51,939 nucleotides of DNA from Euryarchaeota archaeon UBA91. Its GTDB lineage: Archaea > Thermoplasmatota > Poseidoniia > Poseidoniales > Poseidoniaceae. The stretch spans positions 1 to 51,939 of the forward strand of contig DAMU01000056.1 in the NCBI GenBank assembly GCA_002499705.1, in the 5' to 3' direction. The notes beneath the pieces were generated by a model. That model did no database searches. It worked only from the letters and a program-made list of their open reading frames with translations, and had not been told where the DNA came from. Shown here in pieces: positions 25,141 to 34,100 of the stretch; positions within the stretch are counted from its first letter, which is position 1, and each line of letters opens with the position of its first letter. A program made the position numbers and the translations under genes.

Positions 25141-25148
25141 CTTTTATT
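25141..25148 (-). promoter_or_regulatory. TATA-like element of the PIMT-like gene
   Basis: AATAAAAG on the minus strand, centred about 60 bases before the PIMT-like ATG (25084). It implies a start of transcription near 25118 and a leader of roughly 30 bases. This is sequence-and-distance inference only. Confidence 0.45.
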
Positions 25149-25176
25149 CAGCACCTGCGTGTGAGACAATGCAAGT

Positions 25177-26034
25177 TCACTCAAGTTCTTTGATACTTTG
25201 TTCCAGTGGGTTGCTGGATGGTTCGGTATCGTGGAGTTTTGTGGCTGAAGATTCAAGTTCAATGTTGTTTTGAATTTGAACCATCATTTCTCTAAAATCA
25301 TCATTGGATGAATAGCCAGAATCAAGAGCATCCTCTTCCATTGTCACCATGAGTTCTCGAACGATTTCAGGAGACTTTTGCACGTCGTTAAGAGATGAGA
25401 ACATATCATCCATTAATGTCGTTTCAATACGCGCTAATTGTTCTGATATCGTCGCACGAGCAAGACCTAATTCATCGGCTAAATCAGAAACTCGAATTCG
25501 CTTGGGAGTCTCATAAAAACCTCGTTCATGTGCATATTTAGCCAAATTTACTTGTTTCGAAGATAAAACCGTAATTTCGTCAACAGTAGCGTAATGAACA
25601 GGTCGAGCGCTTATTCTATCTGGTTTTGCGATCATTCGTGCCATGATTGAAATAAGCCGCAATTTCGTGCCTGGTCCTTGAACGGTATAGGTTAATCCTT
25701 CTGCGTTAAGGAAACATTTGCCTGAAACTGCACTTGTACCGTTTGTGCGAGCATTCAAATTGACGATTGCGTGATTGAGGCGTATGAGCAACAAGTAGGC
25801 TTGATCTGAACTTTCAGGTTCGTTGAGGACTTCTAACACTTCAAAAGAAGCCAGTTCTTTACAATCTTCAGGGCCTTTATCGGGCATGAACTTAACCTTG
25901 AACACGCAACGTACATCTTTGGGGATTCTTTTGACATAAGATATGAATTCAAATTGTTCAAAAATATCATACAAAGGGCCGACACCCATCCGCCTCACTT
26001 TTTCCCTTTTCCAAAAAAACTGGGCTTCTCGCAT
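25177..26034 (-). CDS. Bat-type (HTH-10) transcriptional regulator
   Basis: The 285-aa protein ends in the HTH-10 domain of the bacterio-opsin activator (Bat) family: LSSKQVNLAKYAHERGFYETPKRIRVSDLADELGLARATISEQLARIE (about 179-227). This is a DNA-binding helix-turn-helix seen almost only in archaea. The N-terminal part (about 20-165) is an unassigned beta-rich sensor-like region without recognisable PAS or GAF signatures. An acidic tail follows the HTH. The ATG at 26034 is favoured because a TTTTAAA box (26057-26063) is centred 26 bases upstream, as for a leaderless mRNA. ATG 25989 (MGVGPLYD), with a weak GAGG, is the alternative. Targets are unknown. Confidence 0.85.
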   Translation of the reverse strand: MREAQFFWKREKVRRMGVGPLYDIFEQFEFISYVKRIPKDVRCVFKVKFMPDKGPEDCKELASFEVLEVLNEPESSDQAYLLLIRLNHAIVNLNARTNGTSAVSGKCFLNAEGLTYTVQGPGTKLRLISIMARMIAKPDRISARPVHYATVDEITVLSSKQVNLAKYAHERGFYETPKRIRVSDLADELGLARATISEQLARIETTLMDDMFSSLNDVQKSPEIVRELMVTMEEDALDSGYSSNDDFREMMVQIQNNIELESSATKLHDTEPSSNPLEQSIKELE

Positions 26035-26056
26035 GGGTTAAAATTTCCAAGACGGG

Positions 26057-26063
26057 TTTTAAA
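26057..26063 (-). promoter_or_regulatory. TATA box of the Bat-type regulator (leaderless arrangement)
   Basis: TTTTAAA/TTTAAAA on the minus strand is centred 26 bases before the A of the ATG at 26034, the spacing expected if transcription begins at or next to the start codon. This also argues for the longer protein start. Confidence 0.55.
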
Positions 26064-26118
26064 CAATCTGCGGGATAGCCTATTCCTTTACGAGTGATTT
26101 TATCTCATCCTGTAGCGG

Positions 26119-26751
26119 TTAACGCATTTCAAGCCAGGCAAAGAAGGACACGATTGGAAGAAGAATGAGAATCATTCGATTTATTTTTCTTTGTTGGTCG
26201 ACATATTTGACGGTCGGTTCTGGCGATACTTCGATAGATTTGGCGCTTCTTGAACGTCGAGATATACTGACTTTTTCTTCAATACGAGAAAGCACCTTGT
26301 TTCTTAATTCCGGCTGGCGGCTGTTGGCCATACCTTGACCGACAATAAATTTGACAGAATACTGGTCGGATAACGCTAATGCTGCATCTACAACGCCTAA
26401 GACATTGGTCAAATTATGCATATCGATGCGTATTGACATACCGTCGCTTTTGATATGACTTAAGACTCTCCAATTCCCCTGCCCTTCATTGAATTGATGC
26501 AATTTTTCACGAGCATGGGCGAGCGGTTGCTGGCCAAGAAACACCGGACGTCTGCGCCGAGCTAAAAATGGACCAAGTAGAATCGATCCAATCATGGGAG
26601 GTATACACATCAAAGACACGAGTCGCTTTAATTCACCTGGGTCGGTAAGCACTGAGATGACTGCTAAACTGAAGCCGAGATAGAGGCCCATGAATGCCCC
26701 TGCTTGAAGCCCGGTTGCTATCCCAACCGGCTCTCCTTCTTTGAGGCTCAT
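26119..26751 (-). CDS. Membrane protein with Smr-like domain
   Basis: This 210-aa protein has two hydrophobic segments near the N-terminus (about 10-33 and 44-63), a basic RRRR stop-transfer signal, and a C-terminal hydrophobic segment (about 191-207). The soluble middle resembles an Smr domain. IRIDMHNLTNVLGVVDAAL corresponds to the DLHG motif (here D110MHN), and FIVGQGMANS (138-144) to the GxGxxS motif, followed by LRNKVLSRIEE. Smr domains act as nucleases or nucleic-acid binders; anchoring one to the membrane is unusual. The ATG at 26751 has AGAGGT directly upstream. It diverges from the DUF2085 gene. The Smr match is by eye and needs a profile search. Confidence 0.65.
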   Translation of the reverse strand: MSLKEGEPVGIATGLQAGAFMGLYLGFSLAVISVLTDPGELKRLVSLMCIPPMIGSILLGPFLARRRRPVFLGQQPLAHAREKLHQFNEGQGNWRVLSHIKSDGMSIRIDMHNLTNVLGVVDAALALSDQYSVKFIVGQGMANSRQPELRNKVLSRIEEKVSISRRSRSAKSIEVSPEPTVKYVDQQRKINRMILILLPIVSFFAWLEMR

Positions 26752-26833
26752 GCTACCTCTAATCGGCCTTTACACATCAATACTCGCCTCAGGTAGAGCG
26801 AAACTTCATCAATTGTCTTTGCTTGCTAAAGAT

Positions 26834-27574
26834 ATGGAGAAGAACGGCTTGTCTAACCGCCGTCGAGAAAAAAAGGTTGGAAATTGGATTTTTGGAGTCT
26901 GCACCTTTTTTTTGGTTTCTTTCTTCCTCGTTCCTTTTCTTCTTCCAACTGGCAGTGTGCCTGAGTTGGACGCTCGAGCGAATGCGCTGGATTACGCTAC
27001 CGTAGATGGTGCTTTTTCAAATGGGAATTTGCCAGATGCGGCTGGAGGCATCCCCGAGCCTTTTGCATGGACTGAACTTGACCCATACAGTGGCTTCATC
27101 TACATGTTTGGCGACCTCAATTGCCATAATAAACACGAACGCAGTTGGCAGATTAATGAAAATCAAATGCCGGTATGTACTCGTGACATAGGTATCTTTT
27201 TCGGGCTTGCAATTGGTGGATTTGTTTTCTCTCGCTACGGTCACAATCGTTGGACAATCAAGGATTCTTGCCTTTCTTTGCTCCCTGATAAATGGCTTGA
27301 AACAATCTATAGAAAGAATTACAGGACGATGGCATGGTTGGGTTTTGGCACGCTTCTCTGCCTCCCAATGTTGATTGATGGCTTTACGCAACTTCTCACA
27401 GGCTATGAATCGAATAATCTTACTCGTCCGCTCACAGGCACTCCTTTTGGTATCGGTATTGCTATTCTCACTGGGGCTGCATTTTGCGCACGCCCACAGT
27501 TCTTTGAAAATGCCAGCCAAGTGATTTTACCAGCCAATGCTCGATTCGAACTTCAACAAGACCAGGAAGAGTAA
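26834..27574 (+). CDS. DUF2085 family membrane protein
   Basis: This predicted integral membrane protein has about four hydrophobic segments: WIFGVCTFFLVSFFLVPFLLP, a GIFFGLAIGGFVF segment, a WLGFGTLLCLPMLIDGF segment, and FGIGIAILTGAAFC. The core DUF2085 signature is visible as FGDLNCHNKHERSWQINENQ followed by PVCTRDIGI, which corresponds to the CHQ..ERS...(P)VCARCTGI motif. GTPFGIGIAIL near the end corresponds to the GxxxG closing segment. The function of the family is unknown. I use ATG 26834 (246 aa), because a TTG at 26741 would overlap the divergent neighbour's start. The first loop (about 45-90) is probably outside the cell. Confidence 0.75.
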   Translation: MEKNGLSNRRREKKVGNWIFGVCTFFLVSFFLVPFLLPTGSVPELDARANALDYATVDGAFSNGNLPDAAGGIPEPFAWTELDPYSGFIYMFGDLNCHNKHERSWQINENQMPVCTRDIGIFFGLAIGGFVFSRYGHNRWTIKDSCLSLLPDKWLETIYRKNYRTMAWLGFGTLLCLPMLIDGFTQLLTGYESNNLTRPLTGTPFGIGIAILTGAAFCARPQFFENASQVILPANARFELQQDQEE

Positions 27575-28933
27575 TCAGTTGTTTGGAGGTGGTGTTTCCC
27601 ACCATGCTAACAATTCTTCAACAGTTGTAGGAACAGGGCACATTTCATGCCCGCTGCTCAGCATTTCAAGTCGCTTACAAATGTATTCAATTGCTTTCCG
27701 AATGCGCGGGCGTGGTGGTCTGCCGTCAATTGGAATAAGGATTGAGCGTAATGCGGTCGTCCAATCCGCATCAGGATTTGCTCTCCTCCATGAGGAAATT
27801 TGAGCACGCAGCGGCCACATTGCCAATGCTAAGCGACCGTAACCGAGACGACTGTCTCGAAGTTTGAACACTTGGGCTTCAGCGAAGGGAACATGAGATT
27901 GCTGTTTGTGAATCCACCGAGTCTTTTCCAGCCATTTAATGAGTCTCTGCGTGTGACGTTGTGTCACCATTCTATGCGGACCAAACGCCTTGTGCAATCG
28001 GGGAACTTCACTTGATCCGACAATTAACGAAAGCGTGCCTAATACCGACCAACATGAGTGAGCATGAGGGGTTGCAGGCACATCGTTGGGCCCTGCATTT
28101 TCTGAATCCCATTTTGATTCAGCAAACTCCATCCATTGCGCAGGAGAACGGCCAGATAACCAACCGATGTGAATCGCAGTTCTGTCTTGGGGCGCACCAG
28201 GAAGGCGTTGTTGCTTTTTGACATCCATGACCAATGTTCGAAGCAAATAGCGGTCTACTTCATCCGCTTCTACGTTTAATGGGGCGGGTTTACGATTGAA
28301 AAAGGCTCGAAGTTCGGCTCTGAGTTTTTTCTTGAGTTCATCCAATCCGCCTTCATTCAAAATGGGGCCTACTACACAACATTTGTCGAACGGGGCAGGA
28401 GCTTTTACATCGCCTGAAAGTAAGTCAATGAATCCTTTCCGAATGGTTTTTTGAATTTCAGCAGTTTCGAAATATTCCTGTTTTTCGCTGTTCATTCGCA
28501 AGGTGCCCGATTGGATTCGCTTCATCGCTTTATCTGGGTCACAATCAATCCACAATACCAAATCGGGAATCATAGCTGCAGCATTCATTTTGGCAACATG
28601 TTCGACGCCTAAGTTTCCAACTATGCCTTGATAGATCAATGAGGAGTGAATGTTTCTATCGGATATGACAATATGTCCTTTCTGTAACAGTGGTCGAATC
28701 CAAGTGTGTGAATGGTCAAGGCGATCTGCAGCAAAGAGTCCTGCTTCTTCAAGAGGCGTTTTATTTCCCAATTTCACTGAAGTAAGTGCCAACTTACCAA
28801 GTTCACTGTGTCGCCTTGGTTCGTGTGTAGCATGAACTTCTGGAAATGGATATTCTGCTGCTAATTCCAGTAAAATGCGAGCAGCCTCGCCCTTGCCAGA
28901 CCCATCTCCTCCCTCAACTGTGATGAGGTACAT
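27575..28933 (-). CDS. Thymidylate kinase fused to an uncharacterised C-terminal domain
   Basis: Residues 1 to about 215 are a dTMP kinase, which phosphorylates dTMP to dTDP for DNA synthesis. They include a P-loop VEGGDGSGKGEAARIL (GDGSGKG at 9-15), a THEPRR substrate segment, FAADRLDHSH, and the conserved ISDRNIHSSLIYQG. The P-loop has Gly-Glu where most dTMP kinases have Thr/Ser after the Lys. Residues about 220-452 form an extra Trp/Arg-rich domain, starting near VDRYLLRTLVMDVKKQ, that I cannot assign. The normal family length is about 200-210 aa, so the protein is more than doubled. The ATG follows the upstream TGA directly (TGAATG), so it is coupled to the membrane-protein gene before it. 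Confidence 0.85.
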   Translation of the reverse strand: MYLITVEGGDGSGKGEAARILLELAAEYPFPEVHATHEPRRHSELGKLALTSVKLGNKTPLEEAGLFAADRLDHSHTWIRPLLQKGHIVISDRNIHSSLIYQGIVGNLGVEHVAKMNAAAMIPDLVLWIDCDPDKAMKRIQSGTLRMNSEKQEYFETAEIQKTIRKGFIDLLSGDVKAPAPFDKCCVVGPILNEGGLDELKKKLRAELRAFFNRKPAPLNVEADEVDRYLLRTLVMDVKKQQRLPGAPQDRTAIHIGWLSGRSPAQWMEFAESKWDSENAGPNDVPATPHAHSCWSVLGTLSLIVGSSEVPRLHKAFGPHRMVTQRHTQRLIKWLEKTRWIHKQQSHVPFAEAQVFKLRDSRLGYGRLALAMWPLRAQISSWRRANPDADWTTALRSILIPIDGRPPRPRIRKAIEYICKRLEMLSSGHEMCPVPTTVEELLAWWETPPPNN

Positions 28934-29812
28934 TCAATCACCGCCAACATCACTAAATTGGTCCTTAGAAATAACCAAAAAGATCATTCCAACAAGAATC
29001 AAAAAAGGTCCGAAAATTATCAAGCCACGGCTAAATAAGGCAATTCCGGCTAAATATTGCGTTCTCCGATAGTACTTTGCTCGGCGAACTTCGACAGCCG
29101 CTTGAAAACCGACTAATGCAGTCAAAACGGTGAAGACACCTACTGCAGTTGACAGACCGACTGCTAATCCCAGATCCCAGCCTTCGTCTTCAACCACTCC
29201 TTCCTCGACTCGAAGTCCCTCTCCCGGCGTCATTGTAACAGGTTTAATCCCTGCTTCTTCTGGCATAAAATCACGTTCCACAGTGATATATCCATCCGCT
29301 TCAACGTGTAATGTCATAACCGTTGAAAGGATATTTTCAAATCTAAAATAGCCGTTTTCATCCGTAGCCATTTCTGCAATGATTTCATCGGTATCAACAT
29401 TGAGTAATTGGACGGTGACGTTTTCTACGCCATTCCCATCTTCGGCTTCTAATGCTATACCGGTGACATCGACTCTGTCGGCTCTTTCAAAGAGTGCAGA
29501 AGACAGTAGGTCGTCAGGGTTGCCGTTGAGAATAAGTGCGCCTGATGCCATGCCTAAGATACTGCCAATCAATATGAGAGAAGCTGCTAAGGTAAGAATT
29601 CTGGATTTGTCAGATTGGTCCAGTTCATCAATTTTAGCCTGAAATCGGACCGTTGCTTTTTCAACCGCTTCATCCAATTCATGAGCCTCGACTACCAATT
29701 CTTCCTCAGCGGCTTTTTGACGAATTGCTTTTTCATTTCCTGAATGTTCAAGTTTGGATTGAACACGAGCGCGAAGGGCTACGAGGCGGTCATCCAATTC
29801 TTCATCGTCCAT
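28934..29812 (-). CDS. Membrane protein with carboxypeptidase-regulatory-like domain
   Basis: The 292-aa protein has a coiled-coil-like acidic N-terminus (about 1-75, cytoplasmic), a first membrane segment (about 82-107, LTLAASLILIGSILGMASGALIL type), then an outside domain. This follows the carboxypeptidase-regulatory or CNA-B-like beta-sandwich pattern: VDVTGIALEAEDGNGVENV, VTVQLLNVDTDEIIAEMATDENGYFRF, then HVEADGYITVERDF. Two more membrane segments follow (about 192-216 and 237-275). ATG 29812 is chosen because GGAGGTG sits at optimal distance (29820-29826); GTG 29821 is inside that site. Such domains usually bind or present surface partners. It is coupled to the thymidylate kinase gene downstream. 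Confidence 0.75.
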   Translation of the reverse strand: MDDEELDDRLVALRARVQSKLEHSGNEKAIRQKAAEEELVVEAHELDEAVEKATVRFQAKIDELDQSDKSRILTLAASLILIGSILGMASGALILNGNPDDLLSSALFERADRVDVTGIALEAEDGNGVENVTVQLLNVDTDEIIAEMATDENGYFRFENILSTVMTLHVEADGYITVERDFMPEEAGIKPVTMTPGEGLRVEEGVVEDEGWDLGLAVGLSTAVGVFTVLTALVGFQAAVEVRRAKYYRRTQYLAGIALFSRGLIIFGPFLILVGMIFLVISKDQFSDVGGD

Positions 29813-29889
29813 CACTCCCACCTCCGCTTATCTTAGGTCAATAGATGCGCGGATAATACCCTTCCCTTTCCGTGCCGCGCAACACTGTA

Positions 29890-31107
29890 TTAGGATTTCT
29901 TTCGAATATTCCAACCAAGGAAGGCCATGAACAGGAGTAAAGTTCCGATTGAAAGGGCTGCCATAAGCATCAAAACTGGATAGGATTGGCTTTCAATTGT
30001 CTCCGTTTCTTCGACCTCCTCCTCAGATGTATTGACTGGCTCAATTTGCTCTACTACGCTAATGTTGGTGGCCAACCATGCACCGCTTCTCAAGCCCAGT
30101 TCTACCATTCTGCCAACCGTTTCAAGCGATTCAGCACTGACCTTGTCAGGTGTGTCTTCATGTGTATGCCAATAGCCGCCGAATGCCTGAGCTCCCGGCC
30201 CAAACCGAATGTCGATGAGGTCAATTGCTCGTATTCCTATGTTTAGTGCAGGAACATGATCATCAAAGACGCCGATTGAGGTATTTTGGTCGAAAATCTT
30301 CACGCCCATTCCTCCGTTGCAATCTGTTTGATTTTCTACCATGCCAAGCGCTTCAGCAAGTGGAGGAATTGTGCTCCATAAAGCGCCATTACCTGGCCAA
30401 ATGTGTGTGAGTTGTAAGTCAGCATCTCCAATCATGTCCAGCACGATGAATGCTGCAGTGCGGTTAATGTCGTGCTGGGTTTGCTCTTCTGCCCATTTCT
30501 CAGCGCCAAAAAAACGGTGAGGTGTGTAATTTTGGTCTTCAGCATCGGTGAAAAGCAGTTCGACTTCATATTCCAGTTCCATCGGTGGTATAATTCGTGC
30601 CAATTCGAGTAATGCAGCAGCACCACTTGCCCCGTCATTAGCCCCAACAATCGGTTCATTGGTGCGATTCTCATCGCTGTCCCGTTCCGCAACATTCCGA
30701 GTGTCATAATGGGCAACTAAAACAATGCGAGGCGTATCGTTATCTGCGCCATCGGGTTCTAATACGGCTTCAACATTGGTGAAGGTTAAGTCGTCAACGG
30801 TATATTCGTGCATGCTCACATTCCACAGAGTCAGGTTTTCTTCAACGGAATTTCGGAACGTTTCAGAAGCATTTGTGCCGGGGACTCGCGGACCAAGACT
30901 TGTTTGCCAATGAACAGATTCGTTGGCTAAGGTGCCATTGAATTCAAGTTGATCTACATAATCACATATTTCGACGGGCTCGTACGGTGATTCAACTGCG
31001 TGAACGGGTTGTAAAATCGAGGTGCTGAGAGAGCAAAGCAGCAACATGAGAGCAACAATGGCGAACCTTTTCGGGGTCCGCAAATCACCTCCATCCTGCA
31101 TGAGCAT
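29890..31107 (-). CDS. Secreted, membrane-anchored M28 metallohydrolase (glutaminyl cyclase-like)
   Basis: The protein (405 aa) has an N-terminal signal sequence (about 14-37, ending near HAVES) and a C-terminal membrane anchor (about 377-399) followed by a short basic tail. The catalytic part has M28 zinc-site features: VLVAHYDTRN (His133 and Asp135), GANDGASG with the bridging Asp (158), LLFTDAEDQ with the general-base Glu, and WHTHEDTPD with a His ligand. The FDDHVPAL and WHTHEDT segments resemble glutaminyl-peptide cyclotransferases more than classic aminopeptidases, so the reaction may be peptide hydrolysis or pyroglutamate formation. A TATA element lies about 27 bases before the ATG, as for a leaderless mRNA. 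Confidence 0.85.
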   Translation of the reverse strand: MLMQDGGDLRTPKRFAIVALMLLLCSLSTSILQPVHAVESPYEPVEICDYVDQLEFNGTLANESVHWQTSLGPRVPGTNASETFRNSVEENLTLWNVSMHEYTVDDLTFTNVEAVLEPDGADNDTPRIVLVAHYDTRNVAERDSDENRTNEPIVGANDGASGAAALLELARIIPPMELEYEVELLFTDAEDQNYTPHRFFGAEKWAEEQTQHDINRTAAFIVLDMIGDADLQLTHIWPGNGALWSTIPPLAEALGMVENQTDCNGGMGVKIFDQNTSIGVFDDHVPALNIGIRAIDLIDIRFGPGAQAFGGYWHTHEDTPDKVSAESLETVGRMVELGLRSGAWLATNISVVEQIEPVNTSEEEVEETETIESQSYPVLMLMAALSIGTLLLFMAFLGWNIRKKS

Positions 31108-31130
31108 GTATGAAGCCTCATAGACCCACT

Positions 31131-31138
31131 CTTAAATA
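31131..31138. promoter_or_regulatory. Shared TATA element between divergent peptidase genes
   Basis: CTTAAATA on the plus strand (TATTTAAG on the minus strand) is centred 27 bases before the M28 ATG (31107) and about 60 bases before the zincin ATG (31195). On the minus strand it fits a leaderless start. On the plus strand it would give a leader of about 35 bases carrying a GAGGTG site. One element may serve both directions. Confidence 0.45.
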
Positions 31139-31187
31139 CCTCATTTCAAGTCGTGTAGATGTTAGCAGTCTTGCGAATAAATGAGGT
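31138..31187. repeat. Nine-base inverted repeat flanking the zincin gene leader
   Basis: ACCTCATTT (31138-31146) and AAATGAGGT (31179-31187) are perfect complements 32 bases apart. The right arm contains the ribosome binding site GAGGTG of the large peptidase gene, and the left arm touches the shared TATA box. It could be a paired operator, or a fold that hides the ribosome binding site if transcription starts further upstream. Confidence 0.45.
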
Positions 31188-31194
31188 GTCATAA

Positions 31195-34100
31195 ATGTCG
31201 GAACTACGCTCCAATACCGCTTTGCTGTTGGTAACACTTCTTTTTGTCTCTGGAATATCACCTCTTTTACTTACAGTGGGGGCTGAATCTGAGGAGGCAA
31301 ACGAGGTGCTGCCCTACAGTGCCGGTGGCGTTGTGATTGGAGACATCGCCGATTTTGAAATTGAGATGGGTCATCAATATTTGATGATTGAAGAAGAACA
31401 GCCTGTAGTTTCGGCGTTCTCTTTCCTCAAACAAGAGTGGATTGATGCTGGTCGGCCCGGAATTGAAGACATGGCTTACGAGCCTCAAACATCCGCACGT
31501 TCCTCTGCAAGAGCATGCAATCCCCATGTAGTCAACGACCAGCTTACTGTTCCTACTTCCGGCGGTTCTGTTGACACCTATGTGGCCAAAACCACAACAA
31601 CTGTGGCGTTCTTAGTCCAATCCGGCCGAACTTTGAGTTCAACGGTCCTGAATAACCTCGCATCTTCATGGGATCAAACCATTTATCCTACAATGACCAC
31701 CTACTACGGTAAAGATTACCAAGACGGACGAGGTTTAGCGCCTCCAGATGTCGATAACAATTGTCAAGTTCAGATTGTCATTTATGACATCGATGGTGCT
31801 TACAATATCGGTGGATACTTCGCACCTTCAATGTCAAATTCACGTGAAGCAGTGTTCGTTGACTTTGCAGATGTTACCTTGAGTTGGGGTAAATCCATTC
31901 TTGCTCACGAATTGGAACACTTGTTACACAACGCCCAAGACCCTTATGAAAACCTCTGGATTGATGAAGGGAATGCCGATGTAGCCATTTTCCTCTGTTT
32001 TGGAGCAGATTCAACTCTTGTGAGCCACTTGAATCAGTGGACACAAGCATCAGAACTCTCGGTCCGTTGGTGGAACCAACGCTTTGCAGACTACGGTGCT
32101 GGCTTCATCTTCACGATGTATTTGGCTGACCACCTTGGCGGTGGACCTGCAGTTCGGCAATTGGTGCAAGACTCCGCTACTGGCGGTTTGGGTGTTGAGA
32201 ACTTAGCACGCTCTCCCGTGAGCGGTCAAAGCGGTATGCTTGGTCGAACCATGGGTGAAATCTTTGCGAACTTTTCGATTGCAGCAGTGCTTGATTCATC
32301 CCAAGGAATCTACGGGTTCTCAAATCTTGATTTAACCTCAACGTGTTCTTCCAATTCGTTCTGCCGTGTTCAACCGGCTGATACCAACAGCAACTGGGCA
32401 GGACCATGGTCTTCGACTGGACATTCGGTTGAAGGTTGGGGTATTCGTGCATTCAAATTCACCCCCGGAACCTCTTCTCCAGCGCCTTTGACGATGCGTT
32501 TGACTGCTGATGTCAGCCAATTTGACGGTGTTGTCGTATCTCAGGCAACTGCCGATGGTTTGTGGACGGCAACGGACTTAGACTTCCAAAACAACGTTGC
32601 TACGGCACTTATTCCCGGCTTTGGAAATTTGACCGATGAGGTTTGGGCGATTACTTGGTATGCCAGTACCGTTGCTGATTGCGATTACACCTCGTGTGGC
32701 CCCTCGTATCCACAAGGTACTGTTGACATTGAAGCCGCTCGTATCACTTCCCCGGCCACTCTGACGCTCAACACTACCGCCTTGAGCGATCGTGATGGTG
32801 ACGGCTCCCCTGATACCGTCCAGATCAATTATGAAGTCTTCTCAAATGCGTTCTTTGAAGACCTCGACGTCACAACAAAAGTTCTCGATAACAGTGGAAC
32901 AGTTGTTGATACAGTGACCAAGAGGGTATCTGCAGGCGGAGGTGTTGCTACAGAAGAAAGCATCTGGTTTACGGCTCCTTACAATTCTCAATACTCATTC
33001 CAAATGGAAATGAAAGACATGATTGGAACCACTGTTGATACGCTTTCTTCTTCTCCTCAAATTCTCAACAACATGAAGCCAACTGCGAATGGCACACTTT
33101 CACCAAACGAATCCCAGACTTGGGAAAACATTCAGTTTAGCGGCGATGGCTTTGACGCATGGGGACTTTCCTTTGACAACAATTCCTTGCCTTATCTGGA
33201 TGCACCAGTTGCCTATGCTTGGGATTTCGGAGATTCGACCACATCCGGTTTGAAATCGCCATTCCGTTCCTATCAATCAATAGGTCTCTACAATGCAACA
33301 CTTCGAGTTCAAGACCAGGGAGGTTCTTGGTCCGATGTCGACGTTCTCGAATTGAACATCACCGATTCCACTCCACCGATTCCTCTCATTACGGTAAACG
33401 GCGTATTGATTGAAGAAGAAATATCAATCCTTACGAATCAGATGATTTTATTTTCAGCCTCACTCACGGTTGATAACGTCCCAACACAGAACTTGTCCTT
33501 CCAGTGGAACTGGGGAGACGGCGTTACTGATGGCGGAATTGGCATGTTTGAGGCCCCTCACGAGTGGGGCGATATCAACGGAATTAACGAAACATATAAT
33601 CTCACTCTGACCGTATCTGATGGCAATAACATCGGCGTCAAAAATATCCTTGTTTACGTCAACAACCGTGTACCTTACCAGATCTACTCTGAACAGTTGT
33701 CTACTGATACGTATACATCGATTGTAATGCCAGATGTGTTCAAGGATTCAGACGGTAGCATCGTCTCTTATGCGTGGTTCTTCCCCGATGGAGTGAACCT
33801 TGATGGTGGAGTTACTGACCGTGATGATGAGTTCACACTCACCAGTTCAAACGACCCGAATCCCATGCCTTCATGGGACACTCCAGGCTTGAAAACTGCT
33901 GAATTGACCGTCATGGATGACGACGGAAGTTCGGCTAATGCCGTCTTGTCTATTTTGGTAATGAACCAAATTCCTGTCGCTGATTTCATTGTCAAAACCA
34001 CGACATCAGGCACCTCGATAATTGATTTCCGTGTCGAAGATGGGCAAGTTGAAACACCTTACACATTCGATGGTCGGGATTCGTTTGACCCCGATGGAAC

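Noticed and set aside
26741..26833. Longer DUF2085 start at TTG 26741
   Set aside because: It would overlap the start of the divergent Smr-like gene (ATG 26751 with AGAGGT), so the first ATG clear of it (26834) is more likely.
12861..31152. The 12-mer CATTTCAAGTCG occurring at about 12862, 27662 and 31142
   Set aside because: Two copies lie in coding sequence and both read as Arg-Leu-Glu-Met on the minus strand, so codon coincidence explains them; it is not a convincing repeat family.
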